DNA of 64,000 nt from Sphagnum compactum. Lineage: Eukaryota; Bryophyta; Sphagnopsida; Sphagnales. The notes below the pieces were generated by a model. That model worked only from the letters and a program-made list of their open reading frames with translations. It was not told where the DNA came from and searched no databases. Position numbers and translations under genes: made by a program. The stretch spans positions 36,880,213 through 36,944,212 of the forward strand of contig OZ234493.1 in the NCBI GenBank assembly GCA_965153455.1. Reading direction: 5' to 3'. Below, one piece after another: positions 1-10,478 of the stretch (the first letter of the stretch is position 1; each line of letters begins with the position of its first letter).

Positions 1-612
1 TGATGCAAAAGCAATGAAAGTTCAAAAAGATGCAGATTGTTCATTGTTGTAAGAATTGTGAAAAAAATACTTGTAATGGCTTTGCAGTCAATTTTTTTTT
101 GGTTTTGCACGCATCAAGTGTAATTCTTTAGTGGAAAAACCAGTGAAGGCTCATGGCCCCACTGAATGTAGGATAGCCGTCACCCAGCGAAGTCAACTGG
201 TCTACCATGCTCATGGACACCCTACCTTTGAACTGCAATTCTTGACCAGTTGTAACTTTTTCACCTGAGAGCAATATTGAATGTGACCTTGTTTTCCTTT
301 GCCATTTGTTTGGCTTCTAGAATCATGACTTTCTTTATTGATTACTTAAGTCAGTCTACAATGTTACATGTGTTTATGTCAATTTGTTTAGAAGGAGTAC
401 GTGCATACTATGACCTCTGTGCCAATTCTATCATTTTTGAGATAGCATGGCTTCTTTTACAGATTCGTTATGAGAGGGGGGGGGGTTTGGACGGAGGAGG
501 AGGGGTAAGGGGGTTAGCTTTTTTTCGTAAAGCTTTTTTTTCATTATTGAATGGCTAGTGAAGGGGGCCATGGGCTTTTACCAGATGCATACATTGAATT
601 GAATGTTACTAG
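1..612. other. No recognisable gene; upstream flank of SUV3-like relic
   Basis: I see no convincing exon here. A G-rich run lies near 476-500. Short open frames exist but have no family signature. A few residues before 612 could be a weak remnant of an earlier helicase exon, but I cannot support it. Confidence 0.4.
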
Positions 613-1387
613 CAAGCAGCGCTCTTCAATGATGCGGCCAGTGGGTCGGATATTTTGGTGGCTAATGATGCTGTTGGGATGGGATTAAACCTTAATATTA
701 GGCACGTCACCTTCTCCACGATTGAAAAATCTGATGGCACTTCTATGCGGGCTTTAACTGTGGCTGAAATCAAACAAAATTACAGGACACCTGTAGTGTT
801 TGTATTCTTATTTCAAGATGCTAGTTGCTTTGGTTGTTTTTAGGTTGGTGGCAGTGCCTTCTTCAACCCTTGAATGAGTTCTTTGAACTATTATATGAGG
901 CCTTCCTTGGGAAAACATACGGGATTATAATGCAGGATGTTTATGCATCAAGCACCCAGCAAATTGTTGCAAAGTTGAAGTTTGACTTGAGTGGAGGAGT
1001 GTTTTGTGCAGGTCGAGCAAGCAGATATGGATCAAAGTTTCCAGAGGGTGCAGTAACATGTTTAGACAAAGAGGATCTTCCATTACTCCACCACTCCTTC
1101 ACTGATCTGACACGCCCCCTCGAGGTGATAACAATACCTGTATGAGGGCTTCGCCAAACAACAAAGGATTGATTCTGCTGTTTGAATCTCAGTCCTTGGC
1201 TAAAAAAGTGGGCGTTGAAAACAAAGTATCTCCGGGTCTTGGTTGGTCATTCCTCACCTTGTTATGAAGAAAGAAATGACATGTAGAACTACTGGTGGTT
1301 TTTAAGGCTGCTGGACTCTTCCCATCTTTTGATTTACTGGCCCTAAATTCGGCATCACACCCAAATATGACATTCTCTACAGTCATG
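613..1387 (+). pseudogene. SUV3-type mitochondrial DEAD/H RNA helicase, decayed C-terminal exons
   Basis: Three exon-like blocks match the helicase C-terminal region of SUV3, the ATP-dependent RNA helicase of mitochondrial RNA turnover. Block 1 (613 to about 785) follows a TAG acceptor and reads LFNDAASGSDILVANDAVG then MGLNLNI and EIKQ, which is helicase motif V and what follows. Block 2 (1012-1124) reads GRASRYGSKFPEG and EDLPLL, the motif VI region, with AG before it and GT after it. Block 3 (1307-1387) reads AAGLFPSFDLL and ends at GTAATT. Joining block 1 to block 2 in frame needs one extra A near 777-780 removed, and no GT donor lies at the expected boundary (GA at 786-787). The N-terminal helicase core is not visible. 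I infer a decayed partial copy rather than an active gene. The family match is from memory of the conserved motifs. Confidence 0.65.
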
Positions 1388-1936
1388 GTAATTTTTGAAC
1401 TCTTTCTCATTGAGCTTTGTGATCTTCGATGACCAATCCGACCCTGGGCTTTTCTGCCTAACACAAGTGTGAATACCAATGTTTCAAATATTGCACTATC
1501 TCACTTGATTATGGTGGTGGGTCTTTCTTTTGTTTTTTGGTTATATGCTAATTAACAGGAGCACCAAGGTGCTAGATTGATCAATATCTGGTTCTTGAGC
1601 ATGGCTTAAGCACAGATGTATCTCTGAAGCATCCTGATCGACATGAGTCGTTCCTTGTTGTAAAACTGGAATTTGAGGATGCAACTTTCATATAGTTAAG
1701 TCTATATTTATGTGACTGAAATATATCATCGAGTGCACACCTCTAGCATTGCTCAAAATTACTGTTGCACATTCTTACACGATAATCACGATTTCAAAAA
1801 ATATCTCACCCGGGATGCCGAATCCGTGAGCAGGGCTGTCACAACACAAATTTATACTATAATTTCGAAAGAAAAAAAACGACTCAGCCATTCTTCAATA
1901 GGAAGATACCTTTACTAAATAAAAATCAAACAAACA
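1388..1936. other. No recognisable gene
   Basis: Between the helicase relic and the tandem repeat there is no supported gene. A short open stretch around 1600-1695 on the + strand reads EHGLSTDVSLKHPD and FLVVKLEFED before a stop. It looks somewhat protein-like but I do not recognise it. It could be a further decayed exon of the upstream relic. Confidence 0.35.
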
Positions 1937-2903
1937 GTGAGAAATTTAAAACGACGGGTTCATGAGGTTCTATTTTTTAAGAATCGAAGGTGAACACCTC
2001 CTGCACGCTTATTGGCCCGTACAGACTGCGAACGGTATGCAATGCCGTACAGCCCACGCCAATTGGCCCTTACAGACCACAATCGTCACTGATCGAGCGG
2101 TCTGTAATGCCATACAGCCGGTCAGGAGGTGTGCATCCGCGATAACTAAAAAACATGCCACCCTAAACCCAGAAAAGGACACACTAAAAAGGGGAGAGTT
2201 GGATGATCAAGTAAACCTGACCTTCCCTCAAGAACACATGGTTGACAAATACGGAGGGGAACCATACAAACGGTGAGAAATTTAAGGTGACGGGTTCTTG
2301 AGGTTCCATTTTTTAAGAATCGAAGGTGAACACTTCCTCCACGCTAATTGGCCCGTACAAACCGCGAACGGTCTGCATTGCCATACAGCCCACGCCAATT
2401 GGCCTTTACAGACCACGATTGTCACTGATCGAGCGGTCTATAATGCCATACAGCCGGTCAGGAGGTGTGCATCCGCGATAACTAAAAAACATGCCACCCT
2501 AAACCCAGAAAAAGACACACTAAAAAGGGGAGGGTTGGATGATCAAGCAAACCTGACCTTCCCTCAAGAACACATGGTTAACAAATACGGAGGGGAACCA
2601 TACAAACGGTCAGAAATTTAAGACGACGGGTTCGTGAGTTCCATTTTTTAAGAATCGAAGGTGAACACCTCCTGCACGCTAATTGGCCCGTACAGACCGC
2701 GAACGGTCTGCATTGCCATACAGCCCACGCCAATTGGCCTTTACAGACCGCGACCGTCACTGATCGAGCGGTCTGTAATGCCATACAACTGGTCAGGAGG
2801 TGTGCATCCGCGATAACCAAAAAACATGCCACCCACAAACCCAGAAAAGGACACACTAAAAAGGGGAGGGTTGGATGATCAAGCAAACCCGACCTTCCCT
2901 CAA
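1937..2903. repeat. 336-bp tandem repeat, about 2.9 copies
   Basis: Units begin at 1937, 2273 and 2609 (GTGAGAAATTTAA and variants), an exact 336-bp period. The copies are nearly identical apart from scattered substitutions. Inside each unit there are sub-repeats of the form TTGGCC then TACAGACC, and a palindromic-looking segment built from GGTCTG/CAGACC. The third copy breaks off after CCCTCAA exactly where the CACTA element begins. Open frames in both orientations recur in each unit and are by-products of the repeat. It may be a satellite-like array or internal repeats of an older element. Confidence 0.9.
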
Positions 2904-3362
2904 CACTACAAGGAAAAGGCCAAAATGTGACCATCACATTTATAACTACCTGCAACTATTTGGTCTTTGCAACTAAAGTTTTGTTATCTACGACTATTAT
3001 GACATCGTGCTGACATCAGTCAAGTCATCTTCGACTAACGTGCAACTAGTTTGCGACTAATTTTATTTTCATCTATATATGGGTTGGATTTATCATCCAA
3101 GAGGAGCCATTTAAAGTCCCATTTAGTCGTAAGCGAAATGGTGCTTAGTCATAGTTGGCGTATGTCTATATGTAAAATATCGTATTGTATGGTTTTTTAG
3201 TGAGAGTGCTATACAAAGGTGTAAAATACAAATTTGTACATGTTCAGAATATTCATATAATAAATTAAAATTAAATTCCTTGAATTTAGTGGAAATGTGG
3301 TTTGTGGACTAAATTAGTCATTAATCTATTTTGCCACCTACCTGTCTCGAGCTTCTCGGCGG

Positions 3363-3450
3363 AACCCTAAACCTTGGCGTTGGAAACCCTAATGGGATTT
3401 CCTTCACTCTTCTCTTGGTTGTGCACAATTTCTCGTTTGTAGATTGGGCT
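3363..3450 (+). promoter_or_regulatory. Telo boxes and a site-II-like motif upstream of EMG1-like exon
   Basis: AACCCTAAA at 3363-3371, AAACCCTAA at 3384-3392 and TGGGCT at 3445-3450 lie 110-200 bases before the ATG at 3560. Telo boxes with TGGGCY site-II elements are the known combination in plant promoters and leaders of ribosome-biogenesis genes, which fits the EMG1 assignment downstream. The sequence motifs are direct observation; the regulatory role is inferred. Confidence 0.5.
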
Positions 3451-3559
3451 TTGTTAGAGGAATTGCAGAGCCCTTTTTTCTTGCTTGCTTGCTTGTTGCT
3501 TTTCCAGACTAAAAACTACTTAGGTCTGGCTTGTTTACTGTTTTTGGGAGAGTTCTAGG

Positions 3560-3755
3560 ATGGTGGGTGTAGAGGACAGGAATGAAGATGTTGCAGAGGA
3601 GGAAGCTTTTGGACCTAGCAGTGTTCCGGATGCAGTAGCTGCAGTTCCAGCTCCATCCGGATGCAACAGCTCCAGTTCCAGCTCCATCTACGGAGGATGG
3701 TGGAGTCATCTTTGTGCTGGAGAAAGCCTCTTTGGAAGCTGCCAAAGTGGGGAAG
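3560..3755 (+). pseudogene. EMG1/NEP1-like first exon captured in CACTA element
   Basis: EMG1 (NEP1) is the SPOUT methyltransferase that modifies an 18S rRNA pseudouridine during small-subunit assembly. The ATG at 3560 opens MVGVEDRNEDVAEEEAFG, an acidic N-terminus. The end of the exon, in a different frame, reads GGVIFVLEKASLE then AAKVGK and is followed by GTAAAG, a good splice donor. GVIFVLEKA..E..KVGK is the conserved start of the EMG1 catalytic domain. The frame change is explained by a 31-bp tandem duplication (3629-3690 region, starting CCGGATGCA each time), so the copy is broken. No second EMG1 exon follows. Together with the telo-box leader this looks like capture of promoter plus exon 1. 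Confidence 0.65.
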
Positions 3756-3823
3756 GTAAAGAAAACAAAAGAAATCCCCTCTCCTTTTCTCTCTGGGGAG
3801 GAGGGTGGGGAGTTTTTCTTTCG

Positions 3824-3958
3824 AGGGAGTCGTGATCGAGATGTCCACAATGAAGGGGATTATAAAGGTGATGCCATACGGGGACGAGGATTGCGCACTC
3901 CCTTTCGTGGAAGCAAGCGGCGGGGAGCTTTGTGTGCATGTGCTGCAAGTTTTGGGTT
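3824..3958 (+). pseudogene. Unidentified exon-like segment in CACTA element
   Basis: An open segment on the + strand reads GVVIEMSTMKGIIKVMPYG then DEDCALPFVEASGGELCVHV. Its composition and acceptor-like upstream CTTTCGAG suggest a captured exon from a second gene, or a later exon of the same gene. I do not recognise the family. After about 3958 the sequence becomes pyrimidine-rich and non-coding. Confidence 0.3.
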
Positions 3959-4021
3959 GCCTAATCTTTTGCACTATTTCTCTTTTCAATCTCTCTCTCT
4001 CTCTGGTTTCCAGTCTTGAAA

Positions 4022-4565
4022 TGTAGTTGGAATTCTTGGGAATGAATTCCAACTCAATACGCTCCTTGAAGAATTCCCATGTGTAGCCATGGGTCTTCCC
4101 TTCTTCTTGCCTCACCGTCCTCCACCATGTGGAGGCATAGCCTTTCAAATAGGATTGGGCAAGTTCCACGGCCGAATGCCGACCAACCTTGGCGGCATGA
4201 AGGTAGTCCTCCATTTCCGCAAACCAAACATCCACAACCTTCCGATCCCGGGCCCCATCAAAGTTCCCGGGCCTAGCGGGCTTGAACCCCACACTTTTGG
4301 ATGAACCTCCCTTGAGGGCCTCAACCAATTCACTAAAATCGGGCCTATTCATTTTGAGTAGGACCTCCAATTGTTCCGGGGTGAAGAGCATCGCATTAGG
4401 TTGCTCCTCTTCATTTTCATGGTCCTCATGGCTATCACGGTCTTGTTCACCTTCGGAATCCTTTTGTTCTTCCCCATTCATGGCTTGGGGTGGAACATCC
4501 GGGTCTTGGGTGGGTTCTTCCACCACGGTCTCTTGGACTATCTTACGGGACTTCTTTGGTGCCAT
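4022..4565 (-). pseudogene. LTR-retrotransposon gag fragment (5-prime part)
   Basis: From an ATG at 4565 (reading leftwards) the frame opens MAPKKSRKIVQETVVEEPTQ, passes an acidic E/D-rich stretch, then the retrotransposon gag core: FDGARDRKVVDVWFAEMEDY, YLKGYASTWW and FFKERIELEFIP. This is the capsid-like domain of plant Ty3/Gypsy-type elements. Homology ends at about 4022, where pyrimidine-rich DNA of the CACTA cargo begins, so most of the polyprotein is missing. The fragment sits directly inside its own primer-binding site and LTR (4601-5623). The same gag N-terminus occurs at 30.2-30.7 kb. Confidence 0.8.
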
Positions 4566-4600
4566 CGGAACTCCCCAATAAGTGGATCGAGCTCACCAGA

Positions 4601-4612
4601 GCTCTGATACCA
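4601..4612 (-). other. Primer-binding site (initiator tRNA-Met type)
   Basis: Read on the minus strand this is TGGTATCAGAGC, the usual plant retrotransposon primer-binding site complementary to the 3-prime end of initiator tRNA-Met. It lies two bases from the LTR edge at 4615. Confidence 0.8.
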
Positions 4613-4614
4613 AA

Positions 4615-5623
4615 TGACGCACTCCCAAGTTCCTAGTGGACCCACTTGAGGGTCCAAGTATGTGGCAATGCGGAAGGAGTTGGAACTTGGAGCACACTCC
4701 CGACTTCTAGCACTAGAGGGGGGTGAGAGGGGTGTGCTAGAAGTCCCGAGATAGACTAGGAAGAGTTGACAAGCTTCACTCACTCACACGGGCCTGCATG
4801 GAACCACACAAAGTGGTTAGTGCAAAGTTGGAGCACCCTTGGTGCTAGGACGAGCCATGGGCAACACGGACACACAAGATTCACCACGGCCCGGACTTGG
4901 GGGAAGCCACCACCTTCCCCCTTATAGTATACTTTGCAGCTCTCCATGGAGGCTACATCCAAATGGCTATTTTTCTCGGGACTCCCGAGTGGGAGTCCCG
5001 AAATCGCGCCAAATGGGACTCTCGCGACTTTGGATCCCCATAACATTGCGAGCAAACCTCGGATCGCAATGCGGTCTGAAGCAAAGTTGTAGATCTTGTC
5101 GAAACCTTTTCAACAGTATGTTGCACGTCCTCTGCAGCCTAGTATTTTGGGTCGATTCCTGACTTTTAGTGGTCGGGAGTCAAAACTTGCAGACTCCCGA
5201 GAATTTGACTACCGACCCTTCTTTTGGCCATAACTTGTGTTTCAAATGTCCAAATGAGCAATGCGAGCCCATTTTAGATATCTACGTTTCAAGAGCTTTT
5301 CAATGATATAAAGAACACCACAAGATATTGAGGTTTGACACCTGCAATTGCTCTCTGAAGTTTTGGGAGTCCACCGGGACTCCATCTCCCGAAGTGGGAG
5401 TTGCCTTGGGAGTGTGAGTGTTCACTCCCTCACACTCCCTCACACTTTCTTACACTCCCGGGAGTGTGATGTGACTCCCGGGCTTTCTCTTGCCTTAACT
5501 CCCGGGCTTCCTCTTGGTTTAACTCCCGAGCTCCCTCTTGGTTTAACTTTCGGGCTTCCACTTGGCCCGCAACCTTATAACCCCTTTGCCTTTGGTCTCG
5601 GGCCCAAAGCTAGGGTTGCGACA
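4615..5623 (-). repeat. LTR, reversed copy (5-prime LTR of the 4-kb gag fragment)
   Basis: Starts TGACGCACTCCC and ends GGTTGCGACA on the + strand, that is TGTCGCAACC to GTCA on the minus strand, with TG/CA ends. It is a diverged copy of the 1089-bp LTR at 27190 and 30713. It contains the same series of GGGAGTC/GACTCCC motifs. Confidence 0.85.
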
Positions 5624-6081
5624 GTTCGTGTACTATAGTCGCGTATCTTGGGACTTAGGTTTTTGGAAAGCCCAAACGTCGCTTCTCGTACCTTGATAAG
5701 CATACTTTAGGAAAGGCTTGATTGTTGTGATCAAGGCGCAAGATTGGGAAAGGAGTCATGTCAAGTAGCTTAGGTCAAGATTAGGCTTGGCTTGAGTTCC
5801 TCATGAGGGGAAGGTTGAAAGAATGGCCTCCCAAATGAGGGCTTCGTCAATTAGGCTAGTTAGGTCTTTTGACGAAGTAATGGAGGGTTTCTATTGAGAC
5901 ACCCTTGGACTTGCCAAGAGAGTGTTGGAAGCTTGGGGACGCCTAAGTTAGCTTGAGGCAAGGTCCGGCCGTAAGGAGTCGGCATTCGATGGCCAAGGAT
6001 CCAAAAGAAAGCAATTGCAATTGTTGAAAGAAATTCTAAATGTCAATGAGGACATTGACCTTTTCTTTTAGTGGGGGAGAG
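5624..6081 (+). mobile_element. LTR-element 3-prime internal region with polypurine tract
   Basis: This segment is homologous, inverted, to 28279 to about 29165 of the young element, though shorter. It ends in the polypurine tract GTGGGGGAGAG immediately before the + strand LTR. It joins at 5623/5624 to the 5-prime edge of the oppositely oriented LTR. No coding region is apparent. Confidence 0.7.
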
Positions 6082-7062
6082 TGTCGCAACCCTAGCTTTG
6101 GGCCCGGGACCAAAGGCAAAGGGGTTATAAGGTTGCAGGCCAAGAGGAAGCCCGGGAGTTAAACTAAGAGGAAGCCCAGGAGTCAAGGAAAGAGAAAGCC
6201 CGGGAGTCACATCACACTCCCAGGAGTGTAAGAAAGTGTAAGGGAGTGTGAGGGAGTGAACACTCACACTCCCAAGGCAACTCCCACTTTGGGAGATGGA
6301 GTCCCGGTGGACTCCCAAAACTTCAGAGAGCAATTGCAGGTGTCAAACCTCAATGTCTTGTGGCGTTCTTTATATCATTGGAAAGCTCTTGAAGCGTAAA
6401 TATTTAAAATGGGCTCGCATTGCTCATTTGGACATCTGAAACACAAGTTATGGCCAAAAGAAGGGTCGGGAGTCGAATTCCCGGGAGTCTGCCAGTTTCG
6501 ACTCCCGACCACTAAAAGTCAGGAATCGACCCGAAATACTGGGCTGCAGAGGACGTGCGACATACCGTTGGAAAGGTCTCGACGAGATCTACAACTTTGC
6601 TTTAAACTACATTGCGATCCGAGGTCTGCTCGAAAAGTTATGGGGCTCCAAAGTCGCAGGAGTCCCATTTGGCGCGATTTCGGGACTCCCACTCGGGAGT
6701 CCCGGAAAAAATAGCCATTTGGATGTAGCCTCCGTGGAGAGCTGCAGAGTATACTATAAGGGGGAAGGTGGTGGCTTCCCCCAAGTCCGGGCCGTGGTGA
6801 GTCTTGTGTGTCCGTGTTGCCCGTGGCTCGTCCTAGCACCAAAGGTGCTCCAACTATGCACTAACCACTTTGTGTGGGTTGTGTGCAGGCCCGTGTGAGT
6901 GAATAAGCTTGTCAATTCTTCCTAGTCCCATCCCGGAGCTCCAACACGCCCCTCTACCCCTCTAAGTGTTGTGAGCTAGGGAGCGGCTCCAAGTTCCAAC
7001 TTTTTCCGCATTGCCGCATACTTGGACCCTCAAGTGGGTCCACTAGGAACTTGAGTGTGTCA
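6082..7062 (+). repeat. LTR, forward copy (3-prime LTR)
   Basis: Runs from TGTCGCAACC to GTGTGTCA, 981 bp, preceded by the polypurine tract. It is the same LTR family as 4615-5623 but in opposite orientation. Within the CACTA element the two LTRs therefore lie head to head, with the 5624-6081 segment between them. Confidence 0.85.
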
Positions 7063-7537
7063 TGCATTATCTGTAAATAAATGCATTATTTAAAACTAAA
7101 ATAAAAAACTAATTGCCACATGTCATAATCGTTATGAGTAAAATCGAACGGTCCATATATACTGTAATTATTTAATAATAGAGTAAATACCATATTAAAA
7201 GCCACGTGTCATAATCCTAGTGCTTGAATCGGACGGGTAGTATTATTAGATGTCATGAAGAATTTTTAAATCAAATATCCAATATACCACGTGGTCTCTA
7301 TGCATTGGTGAAAAATAATAACCAAAATCATTGTTAAATATTGGCACCACGTACGTATATTCGTATTTTGTCATGAATTGGTATTTGTACGCTGAACAGT
7401 TTCCGTCCACCCCGTTGTCGCCTACGACTAAGGACGCCTGTGACTTGTCCAAGGCGACTACACAATTTTTAGTTGTAGATGTCGCCTGTGACTAGAAAAC
7501 AGTCACAAAGATCAGTCGAAAAAGGCAACTTTCCTTG
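7063..7537. other. CACTA right sub-terminal region
   Basis: AT-rich DNA with a local duplication (GCCACATGTCATAATCGT and GCCACGTGTCATAATCCT near 7110 and 7200). From 7410 on there are repeated CGACTA, GTGACT and GCGACTAC motifs leading into the terminal repeat. No gene is visible. Confidence 0.6.
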
Positions 7538-7542
7538 TAGTG

Positions 7543-8352
7543 ATGAGTTCTTCTTCCGACAATGTCTTCTGCACAAAAAACCCTAACCAGCTCCCGAGTT
7601 TTTCCAATTAAGCTCCAGTTTGGTACGATCAGGTTGTACATTAAAAACTCCCTGAGCATCTACAACTAAGTACAACATACTACTCCCGGAGATGAGAAGG
7701 CAAACCTTGAGGAAGCCCCGCAGCAGCACATGCCATGATCACAGATCGTCCACACTCACCGATGCGATCCAAAAACCTAAAAAAACACTCATTCCTGCTG
7801 TTGCTCTTCTCTCTCTCTCTCGATGATACTTACTACACAGCTTCAAAAGGGGGCTCTCGAAGGCGGCACCACGGGAACCAAAACGACCGTTGTCAATCCA
7901 GTGCCATGAAGAGAGAGAGAGAGAGAGAGGGCGAGCGACCGAGCGTCCAAGGCGAGCTCCCTTTGTGAGCGAGCGAGAGAGGGAGGAGCGAGAAGGTGAG
8001 AAGCAAGAACGGCCATTTGTTGCTCGCCGGTAAAACTCACACACACTGGTGGCAGGCAAGGCCACCTTCAGTTAAGTTAACGGACCTACTACCATTCCAG
8101 TCCAGTTAACAATTAACTAGCTGCAAACGAGATCATGTACCTTTATGTGGCCACAGTGAACGAGCACCCACCAACGCACCATCCACTGGATGCCCGTTAT
8201 ATACTCAGTTGTGGATGAACCTCAAACTGGGTTTCACCTCAGTAACCAATTGTGTAGGAAATAGCTCTCATACATAGGTAGGCAGGTAGGTAGGAAAATA
8301 GGTAATTACTAGTTGAGTAGATGGTTTATACATGGGAAAGGGCTGTTTTTAC
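7543..8352. other. No recognisable gene; GA/CT microsatellites
   Basis: Contains a CT run near 7808-7822 and a GA run near 7909-7929. Overlapping open frames on both strands here come from these simple repeats. A run of GTAGG repeats begins near 8277. No family signature was found. Confidence 0.5.
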
Positions 8353-8398
8353 TACCTACCTAATAACAACCTGCTTGTGGGTTGTTAGTAGGTAGGTA
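8353..8398. repeat. Near-perfect 19-bp hairpin
   Basis: TACCTACCTAATAACAACC (8353-8371) and GGTTGTTAGTAGGTAGGTA (8380-8398) pair over 19 bases with one mismatch and an 8-base loop. A/T runs on both sides could extend the stem. It may be a small foldback element or an RNA hairpin. The nearby TAGG-type simple repeats (8277-8300) could have supplied the arms. Confidence 0.8.
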
Positions 8399-10478
8399 AA
8401 AAAAAAAGGGCAACTGAGCTAACTACCATGGTTAGCTATGGAACTGGAGCCCAACAGAAAACTGTTTCTTGAACACTTATCATTCATCCGTCATGCTGCG
8501 TTGGCAGTTGCTGGTTCACTGTGGCCCCTTGACGTACCTTACTATCTTACTACTTACCCCCCAGCGAAAGTTACTAAACGAGGTACTAACTGAACCAGGA
8601 CTCTTGACGGGTGCCGGTTAGCAGGTGATGAGCAGAGGCGGGAAACTTGAAACCTGTTAACTTCCCCCGTCCGCGGCCGCGCCCTTGCCCGTGCGGTCCA
8701 TTTCTGGGCGCATTGACCGATGGACCTGCTTTGTCCGACCGACATGGCAACAAATTTGTCGCCATTTGGGCCCACCACCAGGAGCTGACACGTCGTTATT
8801 TGGCCTCTCGAATTAGCCATTTGTAGCTGACCTTTTTAGTTGTACGTTCAATTTTATCGCCCAATGAGAACGCGCCAAGAAGTTGTGCGCCTCCAGATCG
8901 AGGAGTCCACCAGACTGGCACTAATGAGAAGTCGGCACCTGGGTTTGAACAAATGGGCTTTTTTTAGGTCATGGGGTTTCTATCTCCCTTGCTGGTTGTG
9001 TGTGAAAAGGGATTCAAATAGTTTCTCATTCAATTTGGGTAGGTAAGTGTGCCCTGGAATGGGCACGCAATTTACTCAACGGAAAAGTGTGGGGTATCCT
9101 AGGATTTCATGGCCTAGGGGAAAAAATCATTTTTAGCGGTGAGGGCCAATCAACCTGCACCAAATCAGCAAAAAAGACCCCCCTTTGGCGCCATCTTAGA
9201 TGGGAGGTTGCCCATTCGAAAGGTGTAAAAGGCTGAAAAATCAAAAGCCCGCGAAAAAGTAAACAAATACTTACGAGTTCGCACATAGGGAACACAGAGA
9301 TGATGAGGGCAAATTTTTTTGAACTGATGGACTAGGGTTAATTATGAACTGCCACTTCAGTTAGTTTTATTGGCATCACTTTTGGCCATCTCCCATTATT
9401 TGGCCCCTTTTTGACCCCATTCATGAATAAATTGCCTTTGTTACACTTGCCAGTTCTTGAGTAGTGCCGTTTTATGGTAAGTGAATGTGAAACGTGTTAA
9501 AATTTGGCATCGAGCAACGTCTAGGGGCTTGGGGGTTGGCAATCAAGCCTTTGCTTCTCATCAAATCTGGGTAGTTCAAAATGGGCTTTTGGCCAGCTCT
9601 TTGTGAGGCCAAATTTGGCTCTTGACCAGATTTGTGACGGGAAAAACCAAATAGGTATAGCTCAAATGGAAGGGAAAATGTTCCCTTCCCCCCCCCCCCT
9701 TCTTTCGGGCCTTTGAGCTTTATGACCATTTGACCCTAAACCCTCTTTCTTTTCACTCCCATCCTCTTTTCTTGTGTTTTGTTGTCATAAAGATTGGTGG
9801 GTTTACATCATTTGTCTATGGACATGGGGAAACCCATCCTATCACCTTTGCTGGACGTGTTCATGTTAGGAGTTCACTCTTTAATGGTGATTGTCAATTG
9901 AGTTTGCGTCTAATGAATGATACATTGTCAACGTCAGTAGTGAGAGAGAGATATTTAGATGGATGAATAATTTTAAGGCAAGCTTTCATTTATGTGATAC
10001 TTTTACGGTAGGTTTTAATACACATGGACCTCCAACATTTATTCTACATGCAAAAGGATATGCTTTGCATTTCAGGTCATGCTAGCAAAATATTCAGGAA
10101 TTTATTGAATTTGCTCTTGATTTTAAGGACCATTTTTTGGTAGTAGGTCTTCACTAATTTTCTACCCTTATATATTACCCTTAAAATAAAGCATATTCCT
10201 GAACATCAAGTTGTCCAACATGTTTTGGATGAAGATTAGTGAAAATTTGTCAGAATAGGGCTTTTATTTAAAAAATAGCTTCAACATATATATATTAAAA
10301 AAACCCCTCCCCCCCCCCCTCCCTAGCCACTAAACAATGAAAAAATAGTTTTAAGAAAAAAAGTAACCCCCTTCCCCTCTTCCTTCCACATGTCAAATGA
10401 AAGAGGAAAAAAAAAAAACATTAACTTGTACCCCCCTCCCTTTCAAGAGGAAAAGAAATTAATTTGGCCACATAATTT
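8399..10478. other. No recognisable gene
   Basis: About 2 kb without a supported gene. Short open frames (for example 9730-9966 on the + strand) have no family signature. Poly-C tracts occur at about 9688-9700 and 10305-10322. The stretch from about 10290 to 10460 (C-rich tracts around a TTCCACATGTC core) resembles 38330-38450, so it is part of a dispersed repeat. Confidence 0.4.

Larger units (their letters stand above)
2904..7542. mobile_element. CACTA (En/Spm-type) DNA transposon, non-autonomous, with cargo
   Basis: The left end begins CACTACAAGGAAA and the right end finishes TTTCCTTGTAGTG, a 13-bp terminal inverted repeat of the CACTA superfamily. Both ends carry clustered sub-terminal motifs around CGACTA, GCAACTA and GTGACT (2930-3170 and 7410-7530), the usual transposase-binding region. 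No transposase gene is visible between the ends. The interior instead holds host-gene sequence (EMG1-like exon with 5-prime region) and fragments of an LTR retrotransposon. A clean 3-bp target duplication is not seen (CAA on the left, ATG on the right), so an end may have been rearranged. I read it as a Pack-CACTA that captured a gene piece and later received a retrotransposon insertion. Confidence 0.75.

Noticed and set aside
2578-2955. 125-codon minus-strand frame
   Set aside because: Lies in the 336-bp tandem repeat and runs into the CACTA end. No motif.
5348-6333. Repeated open frames reading MLSEVLGVHRDSIS in both LTRs
   Set aside because: They recur in every LTR copy in both orientations and follow the GGGAGTC repeats. 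By-products of LTR sequence.
7735-8065. Overlapping frames on both strands rich in Ser, Arg and Leu
   Set aside because: Driven by GA/CT microsatellites.
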